Positions 8,142 through 16,202 are shown, counted from the stretch's first letter. The stretch: DNA of 24,863 bases from CAZBUK01 sp964495085 (GCA_964495085.1 CAZBUK010000056.1:1-24863); one strand, 5' to 3'. A program made the numbers and translations. Notes: generated by a model not told the origin, from the letters alone.

Positions 8142-8170
8142 TTGACATTCTTCCTTTTTTTGAGTAAATT
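8142..8170 (+). promoter_or_regulatory. Candidate promoter for the rplM operon
   Basis: A perfect -35 hexamer TTGACA (8142-8147) is followed after 17 nt by TAAATT (8165-8170), four of six matches to TATAAT. The same bases also fit the Bacteroidota pattern of TTG, then about 20 nt, then TAnnTTT. The region is AT-rich and lies between the E2 stop and rplM, giving a leader of roughly 50 nt. Confidence 0.65.
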
Positions 8171-8206
8171 TAAAGCTTGAATTTATTTCTCATATCAGTA
8201 CTATAT

Positions 8207-8216
8207 CCTCCGGAGG
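8207..8216 (+). promoter_or_regulatory. rplM ribosome-binding site inside a perfect 10-bp palindrome
   Basis: CCTCCGGAGG is self-complementary, and its right half GGAGG is the Shine-Dalgarno sequence for the GTG start at 8227. The left half CCTCC is the exact complement of that signal. A hairpin within the 10 bases would have only 3 bp and a CCGG loop, so any sequestration would be weak unless aided by other structure. Confidence 0.6.
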
Positions 8217-8226
8217 TATTTTCCCA

Positions 8227-8667
8227 GTGAACATCGGAAAAAGCACGCATTTCTTTAAGGAAGGCGAATTCGAGCAGAAGTGGTACGTTATCGACGCAGA
8301 GAATAAGGTCTTAGGCAGACTCGCGACCGAGGTTGCACGCGTTCTTCGCGGGAAGCATAAACCGATCTTCACCCCGAATTCGGACACGGGCGACTTTGTA
8401 ATCATCGTAAACGCGGAAAAGGTCAGTCTGAGCGGAAAACGCGGCGAATTGAAGACCTATTTCAGCTATTCAGGGTATCCCGGCGGAGCGAAATACAGGA
8501 GCTTCCGCGAGATGATCGAAAAACGCCCCGAGTTCGTCATTCAACACGCTGTCGGAGGAATGCTCCCCCACACCAAACTTGGCAGAAAACTCCGGAAGAA
8601 GCTCAAGATATACAGCGGGGCGGATCATCCGCATAAGGCACAGCAACCAATCGAATTGATCATTTGA
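8227..8667 (+). CDS. rplM: 50S ribosomal protein L13
   Basis: L13 is an early-assembling large-subunit protein. The 146-aa product shows the family core WYVIDAENKVLGRLATEVA and the C-terminal signature VGGMLPHTKLGRKLRKKLKIY followed by GADHPHKAQQP. Translation starts at a GTG, chosen because a strong GGAGG lies 10 nt upstream and the L13 N-terminus aligns there. The rpsI start is 10 nt after the stop, the usual rplM-rpsI pair. The promoter candidate at 8142-8170 makes it the first gene of the ribosomal operon. Confidence 0.98.
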   Translation: MNIGKSTHFFKEGEFEQKWYVIDAENKVLGRLATEVARVLRGKHKPIFTPNSDTGDFVIIVNAEKVSLSGKRGELKTYFSYSGYPGGAKYRSFREMIEKRPEFVIQHAVGGMLPHTKLGRKLRKKLKIYSGADHPHKAQQPIELII

Positions 8668-8677
8668 AGGATATTGC

Positions 8678-9067
8678 ATGCAGCGAGCACCAATATATGT
8701 CGGCCGTAGAAAAACTTCGGTAGCACGTGTTCAGGTAATTCCCGGATCAGGGAAGGTGGTAGTGAATTCCCGTGAGTTTGAGAGATATTTTCCCGTCGAG
8801 CATCACCGGCAGGAGGTCGTGAAGCCGTTGTTTCTCGTGGATGCAGTCGATAAGTACGACGTCATTGCGAATGTGCGCGGCGGCGGCGTATCCGGACAAG
8901 CCGGAGCGGTTCAACTCGGGATTGCACGGGCGCTCCTGCAGATAGATTCATCGCTCCATGACGTCCTGAAAAAAGCAGGTCTCTTCACGCGAGATCCGCG
9001 AATGGTAGAACGGAAAAAATACGGTCGTCCGAAAGCGCGCAAACGCTTCCAGTTCTCAAAACGTTAA
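8678..9067 (+). CDS. rpsI: 30S ribosomal protein S9
   Basis: S9 is a small-subunit head protein whose C-terminal tail reaches the P-site tRNA. The 129-aa product has the GRRKTSVARVQVIPGSGK N-terminus, the central VRGGGVSGQAGAVQLGIARAL signature, and a basic C-terminal tail ending in the near-universal SKR. GAAGGA lies upstream of the ATG. It is the second gene after rplM and is followed by a 10-bp perfect hairpin. Confidence 0.98.
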   Translation: MQRAPIYVGRRKTSVARVQVIPGSGKVVVNSREFERYFPVEHHRQEVVKPLFLVDAVDKYDVIANVRGGGVSGQAGAVQLGIARALLQIDSSLHDVLKKAGLFTRDPRMVERKKYGRPKARKRFQFSKR

Positions 9068-9079
9068 TCGATTTATTAC

Positions 9080-9105
9080 CAGCGGAAGCCGTCATGCTTC
9101 CGCTG
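9080..9105 (+). terminator. Hairpin after rpsI, possible weak terminator
   Basis: CAGCGGAAGC (9080-9089) pairs perfectly with GCTTCCGCTG (9096-9105) around a 6-nt loop. The following bases are TTTCATAAAAA, so the U-run is short. It lies 13 nt after the rpsI stop and 112 nt before rpsB. It may partly terminate transcription or protect the 3' end of the rplM-rpsI message while rpsB is read through. Confidence 0.55.
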
Positions 9106-9217
9106 TTTCATAAAAACACATACTCTCCGACTTTCCGGGAAGTGTTCCGCCGATGCGGAATCCCCGGATCGGATGACGGGAGTAGAGGATCTCTAACTAA
9201 AATCAACAGGAATCAGT
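9106..9217 (+). promoter_or_regulatory. rpsB leader with hairpins, candidate regulatory 5' UTR
   Basis: This leader contains a perfect 6-bp stem TTCCGC/GCGGAA with a CGAT loop (9145-9160). A second, weaker CCCG/CGGG pairing follows directly (about 9163-9180). rpsB leaders are known to be autoregulated by S2 in several bacterial groups, so this is a reasonable place for such control. I could not match it to a known motif and I see no clear promoter here. Confidence 0.3.
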
Positions 9218-9991
9218 ATGCCCCGTATAGAACTCGCCGAGCTTCTCTCCGCCGGATCGCATTTCGGCCACATCACCCGCAGATGGAATCCAAAAATGAG
9301 GCCGTACATCTTTATGGAGAAAAACGGCATTCACATCATCGACTTGAAGAAAACTCAGGCGCTTCTCGAAGATGCATGTAATGCAATCTCCAATCTCGCC
9401 GCGGAAGGGAAGGGAATCCTCTTCGTCGGCACAAAGAAGCAGGCGAAGGAGATTCTGGAAACCGAAGCTCGAAGATGTCATTCTTACTACGTCGCGGAGC
9501 GTTGGCTCGGCGGGATGCTGACTAATTTCAGCACGATTAGAAAAAGCGTCAGGCGATACAGCAATATCGAGAAGATGGAGAGCGATGGAACGTTCGAGAA
9601 TCTCCCGAAGAAAGAACGCCTCATGCTGACCCGTGAGAAGGAGAAGCTGCATAAGGTTCTGGGCGGAGTGGTAGAAATGTCACGGCTCCCGAGCGCAGTG
9701 TTCATCGTGGATATCAAAAAGGACCATCTGGCCGTCAATGAGGCGAACAGGCTCAATATTCCGGTCTTCGCGATAGTCGATACCAACTGCGATCCGGATC
9801 TGGTGGATTATATCATCCCCGCAAACGACGATGCGGCGAAGAGTATACAACTCATAACCGCGAAATTTGCGGATGCGATTGTCGAAGGAGGCGCCCGGGC
9901 AAAAGACCGGGAGCTCGAACCTACCCGTGAAGAAATCGACGAAGTAATCGCCGAGAAGGAAGTATCCACCGGAGGAGAAGATAACGTTTAA
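9218..9991 (+). CDS. rpsB: 30S ribosomal protein S2
   Basis: S2 binds the small-subunit body-head junction with S1. The 257-aa product begins with the diagnostic LLSAGSHFGHITRRWNPKM and contains FMEKNGIHIIDLKKT, the GILFVGTKKQAKE strand and RWLGGMLTNFSTI. The segment PVFAIVDTNCDPDLVDYIIP near the C-terminus is also typical. A Glu-rich tail ends the protein. AGGA precedes the ATG. The EF-Ts gene follows after 34 nt, the conserved rpsB-tsf pair. Confidence 0.98.
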   Translation: MPRIELAELLSAGSHFGHITRRWNPKMRPYIFMEKNGIHIIDLKKTQALLEDACNAISNLAAEGKGILFVGTKKQAKEILETEARRCHSYYVAERWLGGMLTNFSTIRKSVRRYSNIEKMESDGTFENLPKKERLMLTREKEKLHKVLGGVVEMSRLPSAVFIVDIKKDHLAVNEANRLNIPVFAIVDTNCDPDLVDYIIPANDDAAKSIQLITAKFADAIVEGGARAKDRELEPTREEIDEVIAEKEVSTGGEDNV

Positions 9992-10025
9992 CCAGCATTA
10001 TTTTCATTGAGAGGTGCAGTAAACT

Positions 10026-10628
10026 ATGGCAATTACCGCTGAAGCTGTAAAAAAATTACGCGAAAAAACCGGGGCAGGCATGATGGACTGCAAGAAAGCG
10101 CTGGAGGCATCGAACGGCGATTTCGATAAAGCCATCGAGTTTCTCAGAAAGAAAGGCGCGGCGATCGCACAAAAGAGATCCGATAAAACTGCCGACCAGG
10201 GAGTAATCGAATCCTATATTCATACCGGAGGCCGGGTCGGAACGCTGGTCGAACTCAATTGTGAAACGGATTTCGTCGCGAAAACCCCCGACTTTCAGCG
10301 CCTCGCCAAAGATCTCGCGATGCAGGTCGCCGCTATGAGTCCGAAGGTCGTGAGCCGCGAGGATGTCGAACAGCCGGTCATCGAAAAAGAACTGGAAATA
10401 TTCCGGACCCAGGCAAAGAACGAGGGAAAACCGGAGGCGATCGCCGAGAAGATTGCGCAGGGACGCCTGGAAAAATTTTATCAGGAATACTGCCTGCTCG
10501 AGCAGACATTTATCAAGGATTCCGGAAAAACGATCCAGGATCTGCTCAATGAAGCCACGGCAAAGATGGGCGAGAATATCCGCATACGGCGATTTAAGAG
10601 CTTCCATCTTGGAGAAAATTCCAATTAA
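10026..10628 (+). CDS. tsf: Elongation factor Ts, short form
   Basis: EF-Ts is the nucleotide exchange factor for EF-Tu. The 200-aa product carries the N-terminal UBA-like domain (VKKLREKTGAGMMDCKKAL) and the exchange motif TDFVAKT at residues 81-87. It is much shorter than the roughly 280-residue E. coli type and matches the compact form known from Thermus and Thermotoga, which has one core subdomain instead of two. The reading frame is continuous and ends in a normal stop, so the shortness is real rather than a truncation. GAGAGGTG lies upstream of the start. A strong terminator follows 10 nt after the stop. Confidence 0.97.
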   Translation: MAITAEAVKKLREKTGAGMMDCKKALEASNGDFDKAIEFLRKKGAAIAQKRSDKTADQGVIESYIHTGGRVGTLVELNCETDFVAKTPDFQRLAKDLAMQVAAMSPKVVSREDVEQPVIEKELEIFRTQAKNEGKPEAIAEKIAQGRLEKFYQEYCLLEQTFIKDSGKTIQDLLNEATAKMGENIRIRRFKSFHLGENSN

Positions 10629-10638
10629 TGATTATATT

Positions 10639-10669
10639 GAAAGGTTTCCTCGCGGAAACCTTTCTTTTT
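10639..10669 (+). terminator. Rho-independent terminator or attenuator between tsf and pyrH
   Basis: GAAAGGTTTCC (10639-10649) pairs perfectly over 11 bp with GGAAACCTTTC (10654-10664) around a TCGC tetraloop, and is followed at once by TTTTT. This is a textbook intrinsic terminator. Only 28 nt separate it from pyrH, leaving no space for a promoter after it, so pyrH-frr must rely on read-through or on a promoter inside tsf. Confidence 0.9.
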
Positions 10670-10697
10670 ATCCGTACCACCGAACGGAGCGAATGTT

Positions 10698-11420
10698 ATG
10701 AATCAGCCGGTGTACAAAAGGATACTTCTGAAGTTGAGCGGAGAATCGCTGCAGGGCGACCTCGAATACGGAATCTCTTCGGATGTGCTTGCTCATTTCG
10801 GCGAGGAAATCCAGGACGCGGTAACGCTCGGTGTACAGGTGGGAATCGTGATCGGCGGAGGAAACATCTACCGGGGCGTCTCAAATTCCCCCGACGGTAT
10901 CGACAAGGTGACCGGCGATCACATGGGGATGCTTGGGACGGTCATCAATGCGCTCGCACTTCAGAATATGCTCGAGCACAAAGGCGTATTCACCCGGTTG
11001 TTGAGCGCCATCAAGATGGAGGAGGTCGCCGAGTCCTTCATCCGGCGTCGTGCGGTGAGACATCTTGAAAAGGGCCGCGTCGTGATCTTCGGAGCGGGAA
11101 CCGGTAATCCCTACTTCACCACCGATACGGCAGCGGCGCTTCGTGCGGTCGAGATCGAAGCGGACGTCATCATCAAAGCAACGCGCGTCGACGGCGTGTA
11201 CGACGCCGATCCCGAAAAAGTCCCCGATGCCATGAAATTCGACGAACTGACGCACCTGGAGATTCTGAAGAGAGGATTGCGGATCATGGACCTGACCGCG
11301 ATAACTCTCTGTAAGGAGAACAACCTGCCGATCGTCGTTATGGATATCAGCAAAAAAGGGAATCTCCGGAGGCTGCTTGTCGGCGGATCGGTCGGAACGC
11401 GCGTCGTGACAAGCACCTAG
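10698..11420 (+). CDS. pyrH: Uridylate kinase
   Basis: PyrH phosphorylates UMP to UDP in pyrimidine nucleotide synthesis and belongs to the amino acid kinase family. The 240-aa product has the N-terminal LLKLSGESLQG motif, GIVIGGGNIYRG, DHMGMLGTVINALALQ, and IFGAGTGNPYFTTDTAAALRA, all diagnostic. GGAG lies 8 nt before the ATG. Placement between tsf and frr is the common bacterial order. A 13-bp palindromic stretch GGTAGCAGCTACC overlaps the stop region (11420-11432) and may form a small hairpin ahead of frr. Confidence 0.98.
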   Translation: MNQPVYKRILLKLSGESLQGDLEYGISSDVLAHFGEEIQDAVTLGVQVGIVIGGGNIYRGVSNSPDGIDKVTGDHMGMLGTVINALALQNMLEHKGVFTRLLSAIKMEEVAESFIRRRAVRHLEKGRVVIFGAGTGNPYFTTDTAAALRAVEIEADVIIKATRVDGVYDADPEKVPDAMKFDELTHLEILKRGLRIMDLTAITLCKENNLPIVVMDISKKGNLRRLLVGGSVGTRVVTST

Positions 11421-11455
11421 GTAGCAGCTACCCCATCCACGGTAAGGAGTGTATA

Positions 11456-12013
11456 ATGACCAAGCCAATCATCAAAGATTCCAATGAGAAAATGATCAAA
11501 GCGGTGGATGTCGTCAAGCACGAGCTTATGACTATCAGAACCGGTCGTGCCACGCCCACCCTGATAGAAAGCATCAAAGTAGATTATTACGGAACACCCA
11601 CGCCGCTGAGACAGATTGCAAACATAGGCGTCCCCGACCCATCGATGCTTACTGTCCAACCCTGGGAAAAAGGTATGATGCAGCCGATCGAGAAGGCTAT
11701 CCAAAACGCCAACATCGGTCTCAATCCGACGAACGACGGAACGATGATCCGCGTGCCGATTCCTCCTCTGAACGAGGAGCGGCGTAAAGAATATGTGAAG
11801 TTGACCAAGAAATACGGGGAACAGGGAAAAGTATCGATACGGAGCGTCAGAAGAGACGGCAACGACGCTCTGAAAAAGCTTGAAAAAGAAAAGCATATCT
11901 CGGAGGACGAACGCAAGCGGGCGGAGGACGAGATTCAAAAAATTACCGATCAGCACTCAAAAGAAATCGACAAGCTCCTCGAACAGAAAGAAAAAGAGAT
12001 CATGGAGGTTTAA
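11456..12013 (+). CDS. frr: Ribosome recycling factor
   Basis: RRF splits post-termination ribosomes together with EF-G. The 185-aa product is the usual length and contains the signature RTGRATPTLIESIKVDYYGTPTPL, LTVQPWEKG and a long charged helical C-terminus typical of the three-helix bundle. TAAGGAG lies 7 nt before the ATG. It is the last gene of the operon, followed by a terminator at 12071-12102. Confidence 0.98.
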   Translation: MTKPIIKDSNEKMIKAVDVVKHELMTIRTGRATPTLIESIKVDYYGTPTPLRQIANIGVPDPSMLTVQPWEKGMMQPIEKAIQNANIGLNPTNDGTMIRVPIPPLNEERRKEYVKLTKKYGEQGKVSIRSVRRDGNDALKKLEKEKHISEDERKRAEDEIQKITDQHSKEIDKLLEQKEKEIMEV

Positions 12014-12070
12014 AGCGAGGTGCGTCTTATGCGACATCCGGAGTATTCCGGTATCGATTATTCGCAGCTG

Positions 12071-12102
12071 AGTCAGTCTTCTCCCCGAAGGCTGACTTTT
12101 TA
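12071..12102 (+). terminator. Rho-independent terminator after frr
   Basis: AGTCAGTCTT (12071-12080) pairs with AAGGCTGACT (12088-12097), 10 bp with one G-T pair, around a 7-nt loop. A T-run (12097-12101) follows. It lies 57 nt after the frr stop and marks the end of the translation operon. Confidence 0.85.
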
Positions 12103-12168
12103 TTTATATGCGGATTTCTCTTGTAACTTCTACAATCCGACTTCGTATCATCCAGGAGAAAGGGGGCG

Positions 12169-12867
12169 ATGCATATGACACCCGAATTAACCATGGATAA
12201 CGAACAGACTGCTCAGCCGCGAAGATTATACAAATCCCGCCGGGACAAGATGATCGACGGTGTTTGCGGTGGAATTGCCGAATATTTCGACATTGATGCC
12301 ACAATTCTCCGGATTCTCTGGATCCTGACGGTTGTATTCGGGGGAACGGGCATTTTTCTCTATATCGCCGCAATGATCATCATGCCGGTGAACCCGGACC
12401 ATCTCTCGGCCGAACACCGCCGGGAACTTCACCGCGTACCGGGAAGCGCCTCTCGAACCTGGGGAATTATTCTCGTATCGGTCGGTCTTTTCATCCTCCT
12501 CGCGAATATCGGATGGTTCCCTTTCTATAAATTCTGGAATATCTCCTGGGGTGTCGTCTTTCCGATAATGATAATCCTCCTCGGCATGGCGCTTATCTAT
12601 TCACAGCAACAGGACAGGAACAGGGAGCAGAATGGTATGAATGAACAAACACAGAATACTTCGTACAAGAGACTGTATAAATCACGAACCGATAAAAAAC
12701 TCTTCGGTGTGTGCGGCGGTCTCGGAAATTACTTCAACGTCGACCCGACGATGGTGAGAATCCTCTACGCCGCGCTCGCGATATTTTCGATCGGCGCCGG
12801 AATCGTACTCTACCTCGCCATGGCTCTGTTCGTTCCGAACGAGCCTGAACGTCCGGCTCAGATCTGA
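12169..12867 (+). CDS. Membrane protein with two PspC domains flanking a DUF5668-like segment
   Basis: This 232-aa protein has a PspC domain at residues about 18-75 and another at about 167-224. Both begin RLYKSRxDKxxxGVCGG and contain an aromatic/Asp stretch (YFDID or YFNVD) before a hydrophobic helix. Between them, about 97-145, are two hydrophobic spans with GIILVSVGLFILLANIGW, like DUF5668. PspC proteins act in envelope-stress sensing in Proteobacteria and are widespread elsewhere; the role here is inferred from the domains only. AGGAGAAAGGGGG lies just before the first ATG; a second ATG two codons on is an alternative start. It probably forms an operon with the membrane protein 32 nt downstream. 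Confidence 0.88.
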   Translation: MHMTPELTMDNEQTAQPRRLYKSRRDKMIDGVCGGIAEYFDIDATILRILWILTVVFGGTGIFLYIAAMIIMPVNPDHLSAEHRRELHRVPGSASRTWGIILVSVGLFILLANIGWFPFYKFWNISWGVVFPIMIILLGMALIYSQQQDRNREQNGMNEQTQNTSYKRLYKSRTDKKLFGVCGGLGNYFNVDPTMVRILYAALAIFSIGAGIVLYLAMALFVPNEPERPAQI

Positions 12868-12899
12868 TTTATTCTTCCTCAATCCGGAGGTTAGCGTTT

Positions 12900-13427
12900 A
12901 TGAATCAAACGAAAAAGGATAAACGGATTCCCGTTTTAGGCGGCCTGCTGATACTGGTCGGACTTGTACTGCTGCTCGATCAATTGCAGATTCTTCATCT
13001 AGGTTTCTGGACGGTCGTGGCGGGTTTCATGATAGGCTACGGCGCGTTACAGGTGATCAGGTCGTTCAGCGGAGCGAACCGGAACAGGGTGTTCTGGGGA
13101 ACGTTCCTCTTTCTCGCGGGTCTGTATATTATGTTCGATCATCTGAATCTGATCGCGATGAGCGGTCCCGCCATCGTCCCGGTTCTCTTTCTGATTCTGG
13201 GGTTTGCGTTTCTGATGTCGTATATCTACAGGCCTTCCGACTGGCATCTGCTGATCCCTGCACTATTCTTTCTTCTTCTCGGCGGGATTATCGTCGGCGA
13301 AGATCTCGGCTATCTGAGAGATGTGGATCTGCCGTACTACCTGTCGAACTATTGGCCGGTTGTTCTGATCTTCTTCGGAATCGCATTGGTGTTGAAATCG
13401 AGAAAACGGATAACGACATCTTCCTGA
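12900..13427 (+). CDS. LiaF/DUF5668-like integral membrane protein
   Basis: This 175-aa protein has about six hydrophobic spans and short polar loops, with no soluble domain. The start GGLLILVGLVLLLDQLQIL followed by a repeated hydrophobic-aromatic pattern resembles the LiaF N-terminal or DUF5668 membrane module. GGAGG precedes the ATG. It directly follows the PspC protein on the same strand, and such pairs are often associated with envelope-stress functions. No enzymatic motif is visible, so function is inferred from context and remains uncertain. Confidence 0.75.
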   Translation: MNQTKKDKRIPVLGGLLILVGLVLLLDQLQILHLGFWTVVAGFMIGYGALQVIRSFSGANRNRVFWGTFLFLAGLYIMFDHLNLIAMSGPAIVPVLFLILGFAFLMSYIYRPSDWHLLIPALFFLLLGGIIVGEDLGYLRDVDLPYYLSNYWPVVLIFFGIALVLKSRKRITTSS

Positions 13428-13448
13428 CGGTATCGAAACCATTATGAG

Positions 13449-13480
13449 CTCCGGCGCCCTTCCCGCGCAGGGTGCCGGAG
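13449..13480. terminator. Stem-loop between convergent genes, possible bidirectional terminator
   Basis: CTCCGGCGCCCT (13449-13460) pairs with AGGGTGCCGGAG (13469-13480), 12 bp with one G-T pair, around an 8-nt loop. It sits between the + strand membrane-protein stop and the - strand polA stop. Neither side has a U-run, so intrinsic termination is doubtful, but the position and stem strength fit a 3'-end structure for both messages. Confidence 0.5.
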
Positions 13481-13490
13481 ATCTCGCGGC

Positions 13491-16202
13491 TCAGTGCGCC
13501 TCGAACCAGCTCTCACCGGAGCCGGTGTCGACTTCTATCGGTACATCGAGATCCAGCGCGCCGATCATCTTCCCGGAAACCAAAGCCTTCATCTCATCCA
13601 GTTCCTCCCTGAACACATCGAACACAAGTTCATCATGAACCTGTAATATCATCGCCGATCGCAGTTTCCGCCTCTGCATTTCTTCATGTATGTTGACCAT
13701 GGCAAGTTTGATCATGTCGGCGGCGGTCCCCTGAATAGGCATATTAATCGCCTGCCGCTCGGCATTCTGTTGGATAGTTCTGTTCCGGCTGCGTATATCG
13801 GCAAGGTATCTTCTTCTCCCGAGCACCGTGCTGACGTAGCCGTTTATCCGCGCTTCTTCCTTTGTCCGTTCGACATATTCCTTTACCTTCGGGAATCTTT
13901 CGAAGTACTTATGGATAATTTCCTTTGCTTCGGTCTGGGGTATTTCCAAGCGTGAGGAGAGTCCGAAGGGCCCGATACCGTATATGATCCCGAAGTTCAC
14001 CTCCTTTGCCTTCCTTCTCATATCCGGCGTTACCTTCGCCGCATCGACCCCGAAGACGGTCGCTGCGGTGGTGGCGTGAATGTCTTCTCCTTTACGGAAT
14101 GCGTCGAGCATCGCATTGTCGCCCGAGATTGAAGCCATGATCCGCAATTCTATCTGAGAATAGTCGGATGCCATGATCACCCGGTCCGCGGAGGCTGGTA
14201 TGAAAGCCTTCCGGATCGACCGGCCGAGTTCTGTACGGATCGGTATATTCTGGAGGTTCGGATTGCTGGAGGAAAGGCGGCCGGTTGCCGCGATCGTTTG
14301 ATTGAAGGAGGTATGTACCTTTCCGGTATGCTCGTCAATCAGTTTCGGCAGCGTATCGATATAGGTCGATTGTAATTTGGTAAGCTGGCGGTACTCGAGC
14401 AGTTGCTCGACGATCGGATGGCTGTTCCGGAGCTGTTCGAGCACCGACGTATCGGTAGAAAAACCGGTTTTTGTTTTTTTGACGACAGGCAGCTCGAGTT
14501 CATCGAACAGTATCCTGCTGAGCTGTTGGGTCGAGTTGATGTTGAACTCTCTTCCTGCATGCGTGTGGATCGCCTCCCTGATCTGCAGCAGTCTCCGGGA
14601 GAGCTGTTTCGATAATTTTTTCAGGAAGGCGATATCAATTGCGACGCCCTGGAATTCCATTTCCGCCAGCACCCCGATGAGAGGGAATTCGATCCCGCGG
14701 CTGAGAGTCTCCATACCCGCATCCTCGAGCTCCTGTTCCATGATTTTCCAGAGCTGGAGGGTAATATCGGCGTCTTCGCAGGAATACCTGACGAGTTCGT
14801 CGAGATCGACTTCCCGTATGTCCATTTGATTTTTTCCCGAACCGACAAGATCAGTATACGATACCATCGAATAGTTGAGATATTCCTTCGCGAGGGAATC
14901 GAGGTTGTGCTGGCGCTCGGTGCGGAGGAGATACGAAGCGATCATCGTATCGAAGAAGGGGGGAGATACCTGAATGCCCATCGACCGAAGCGCGAGGATG
15001 TCGTACTTCAGATTCTGTCCTCCCTTCACCATCGCCGGATCCTCGAGCAGGTCTTTCAAGACCGAAGCGAGTTTGTCGTGTCCTATATCGTTCCCATCCA
15101 TCGGGATATACCATGCCATGCCCGGCTGCGCTGAGAAGGAGACTCCGACGATTGCAGCTCTGAGCGGATCGGTTGACGTGGTCTCGGTATCGAATACGAA
15201 TTTGCCGGCTGACTTGATAACACGCTTCATTTCAGTGAGTTCTTTTACGTTCCGCACCGCCCGGTAGTCCGTCTCGCGTGAATCGATTGTCTCGACGGAT
15301 ATCGCAGCCGACGCTTTTTCCTCGGGAGCTAAACCGAGCTGCGACAGTATGGAGTGGAATTCAAGCTCGGTGAGCAGCCGCGCCAGGATGCTGCGGTTCG
15401 GCTCGCGATAGTTCAACTCGTGAAATGAAACTTTCAGAGGTACTTGTCTGTCGATGGTGACCAGGAATTTCGACATCCTCGCGCTCTCCTTATGGTCGAT
15501 GAGTTTCGCACGGACCGCCGGCCGTTCGACTTCGTCCGCATGCTCGAGGAGATTCTCGAGCGATCCGAATTGTTTGATGAGTGGAATCGCAGTTTTCTCC
15601 CCGATGCCGGGGACGCCCGGCACGTTATCCGACGAATCCCCCATGAGAGCAAGCACATCGATCACGCGGTCGGGAGGAACGCCGAATTTCCTGACCACTC
15701 CATCGGAATCGATGATCTCGGGTTCCTCGCCGGCTTTTCCCGGCTTATACATTTTTATGTAGCGGTTTATCAGCTGCATGTAATCCTTGTCCGCGGTGAC
15801 CATATAGGTCTCCACGCCCTCCCGTTCCGCCATCACCGCAAGCGTTCCGATTATATCGTCGGCTTCGTACCCGGGCATTTCCATAAGTGGAATATTGAAT
15901 GCTCTGATAACCTGTTTGAGCATATCCAATTGGGATGCGAGATCCTCGGGCATTTTTTCCCGCGTTGCCTTATACGGTTCGTAGGTCTTGTGCCGGAAGG
16001 TCGGCTCCTTCGAGTCGAGTACGACTGCAAGATGGTCGGGTCTCTCCGTCTCGATTATCCGGAGGAGTGCGGTGACGAATCCGTAAATCGCGGAGGTGTT
16101 CTCGCCTTTCGAATTCATCAGCGGTCTGTTTCGAAAAGCGAAATATGCCCGGTAGACGAGCGAGTATCCGTCGAGCAGGAAAAGACGCTCTTTTATTGCC
16201 AT
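13491..16202 (-). CDS. polA: DNA polymerase I
   Basis: This 903-aa repair and Okazaki-fragment polymerase has three domains. The 5'-3' exonuclease (about 1-290) shows LLDGYSLVYRAYFAF and MPGYEADDIIGTLA. The 3'-5' proofreading domain (about 320-500) looks active, with FDTETT (Exo I), NLKYDIL (Exo II) and YSCEDAD (Exo III). The polymerase domain carries motif A SDYSQIELR, motif B KEVNFGIIYG and motif C HDE at 856-858. AGGA lies just before the ATG. The gene starts 24 nt after the MFS stop on the same strand, so the two may be co-transcribed. Confidence 0.97.
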   Translation of the reverse strand: MAIKERLFLLDGYSLVYRAYFAFRNRPLMNSKGENTSAIYGFVTALLRIIETERPDHLAVVLDSKEPTFRHKTYEPYKATREKMPEDLASQLDMLKQVIRAFNIPLMEMPGYEADDIIGTLAVMAEREGVETYMVTADKDYMQLINRYIKMYKPGKAGEEPEIIDSDGVVRKFGVPPDRVIDVLALMGDSSDNVPGVPGIGEKTAIPLIKQFGSLENLLEHADEVERPAVRAKLIDHKESARMSKFLVTIDRQVPLKVSFHELNYREPNRSILARLLTELEFHSILSQLGLAPEEKASAAISVETIDSRETDYRAVRNVKELTEMKRVIKSAGKFVFDTETTSTDPLRAAIVGVSFSAQPGMAWYIPMDGNDIGHDKLASVLKDLLEDPAMVKGGQNLKYDILALRSMGIQVSPPFFDTMIASYLLRTERQHNLDSLAKEYLNYSMVSYTDLVGSGKNQMDIREVDLDELVRYSCEDADITLQLWKIMEQELEDAGMETLSRGIEFPLIGVLAEMEFQGVAIDIAFLKKLSKQLSRRLLQIREAIHTHAGREFNINSTQQLSRILFDELELPVVKKTKTGFSTDTSVLEQLRNSHPIVEQLLEYRQLTKLQSTYIDTLPKLIDEHTGKVHTSFNQTIAATGRLSSSNPNLQNIPIRTELGRSIRKAFIPASADRVIMASDYSQIELRIMASISGDNAMLDAFRKGEDIHATTAATVFGVDAAKVTPDMRRKAKEVNFGIIYGIGPFGLSSRLEIPQTEAKEIIHKYFERFPKVKEYVERTKEEARINGYVSTVLGRRRYLADIRSRNRTIQQNAERQAINMPIQGTAADMIKLAMVNIHEEMQRRKLRSAMILQVHDELVFDVFREELDEMKALVSGKMIGALDLDVPIEVDTGSGESWFEAH

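Noticed and set aside
12121..12151. Promoter-like TTGTAA and TATCAT before the PspC gene
   Set aside because: The spacing is 19 nt and the hexamers are weak; a promoter is likely here, but these exact bases are not supported.
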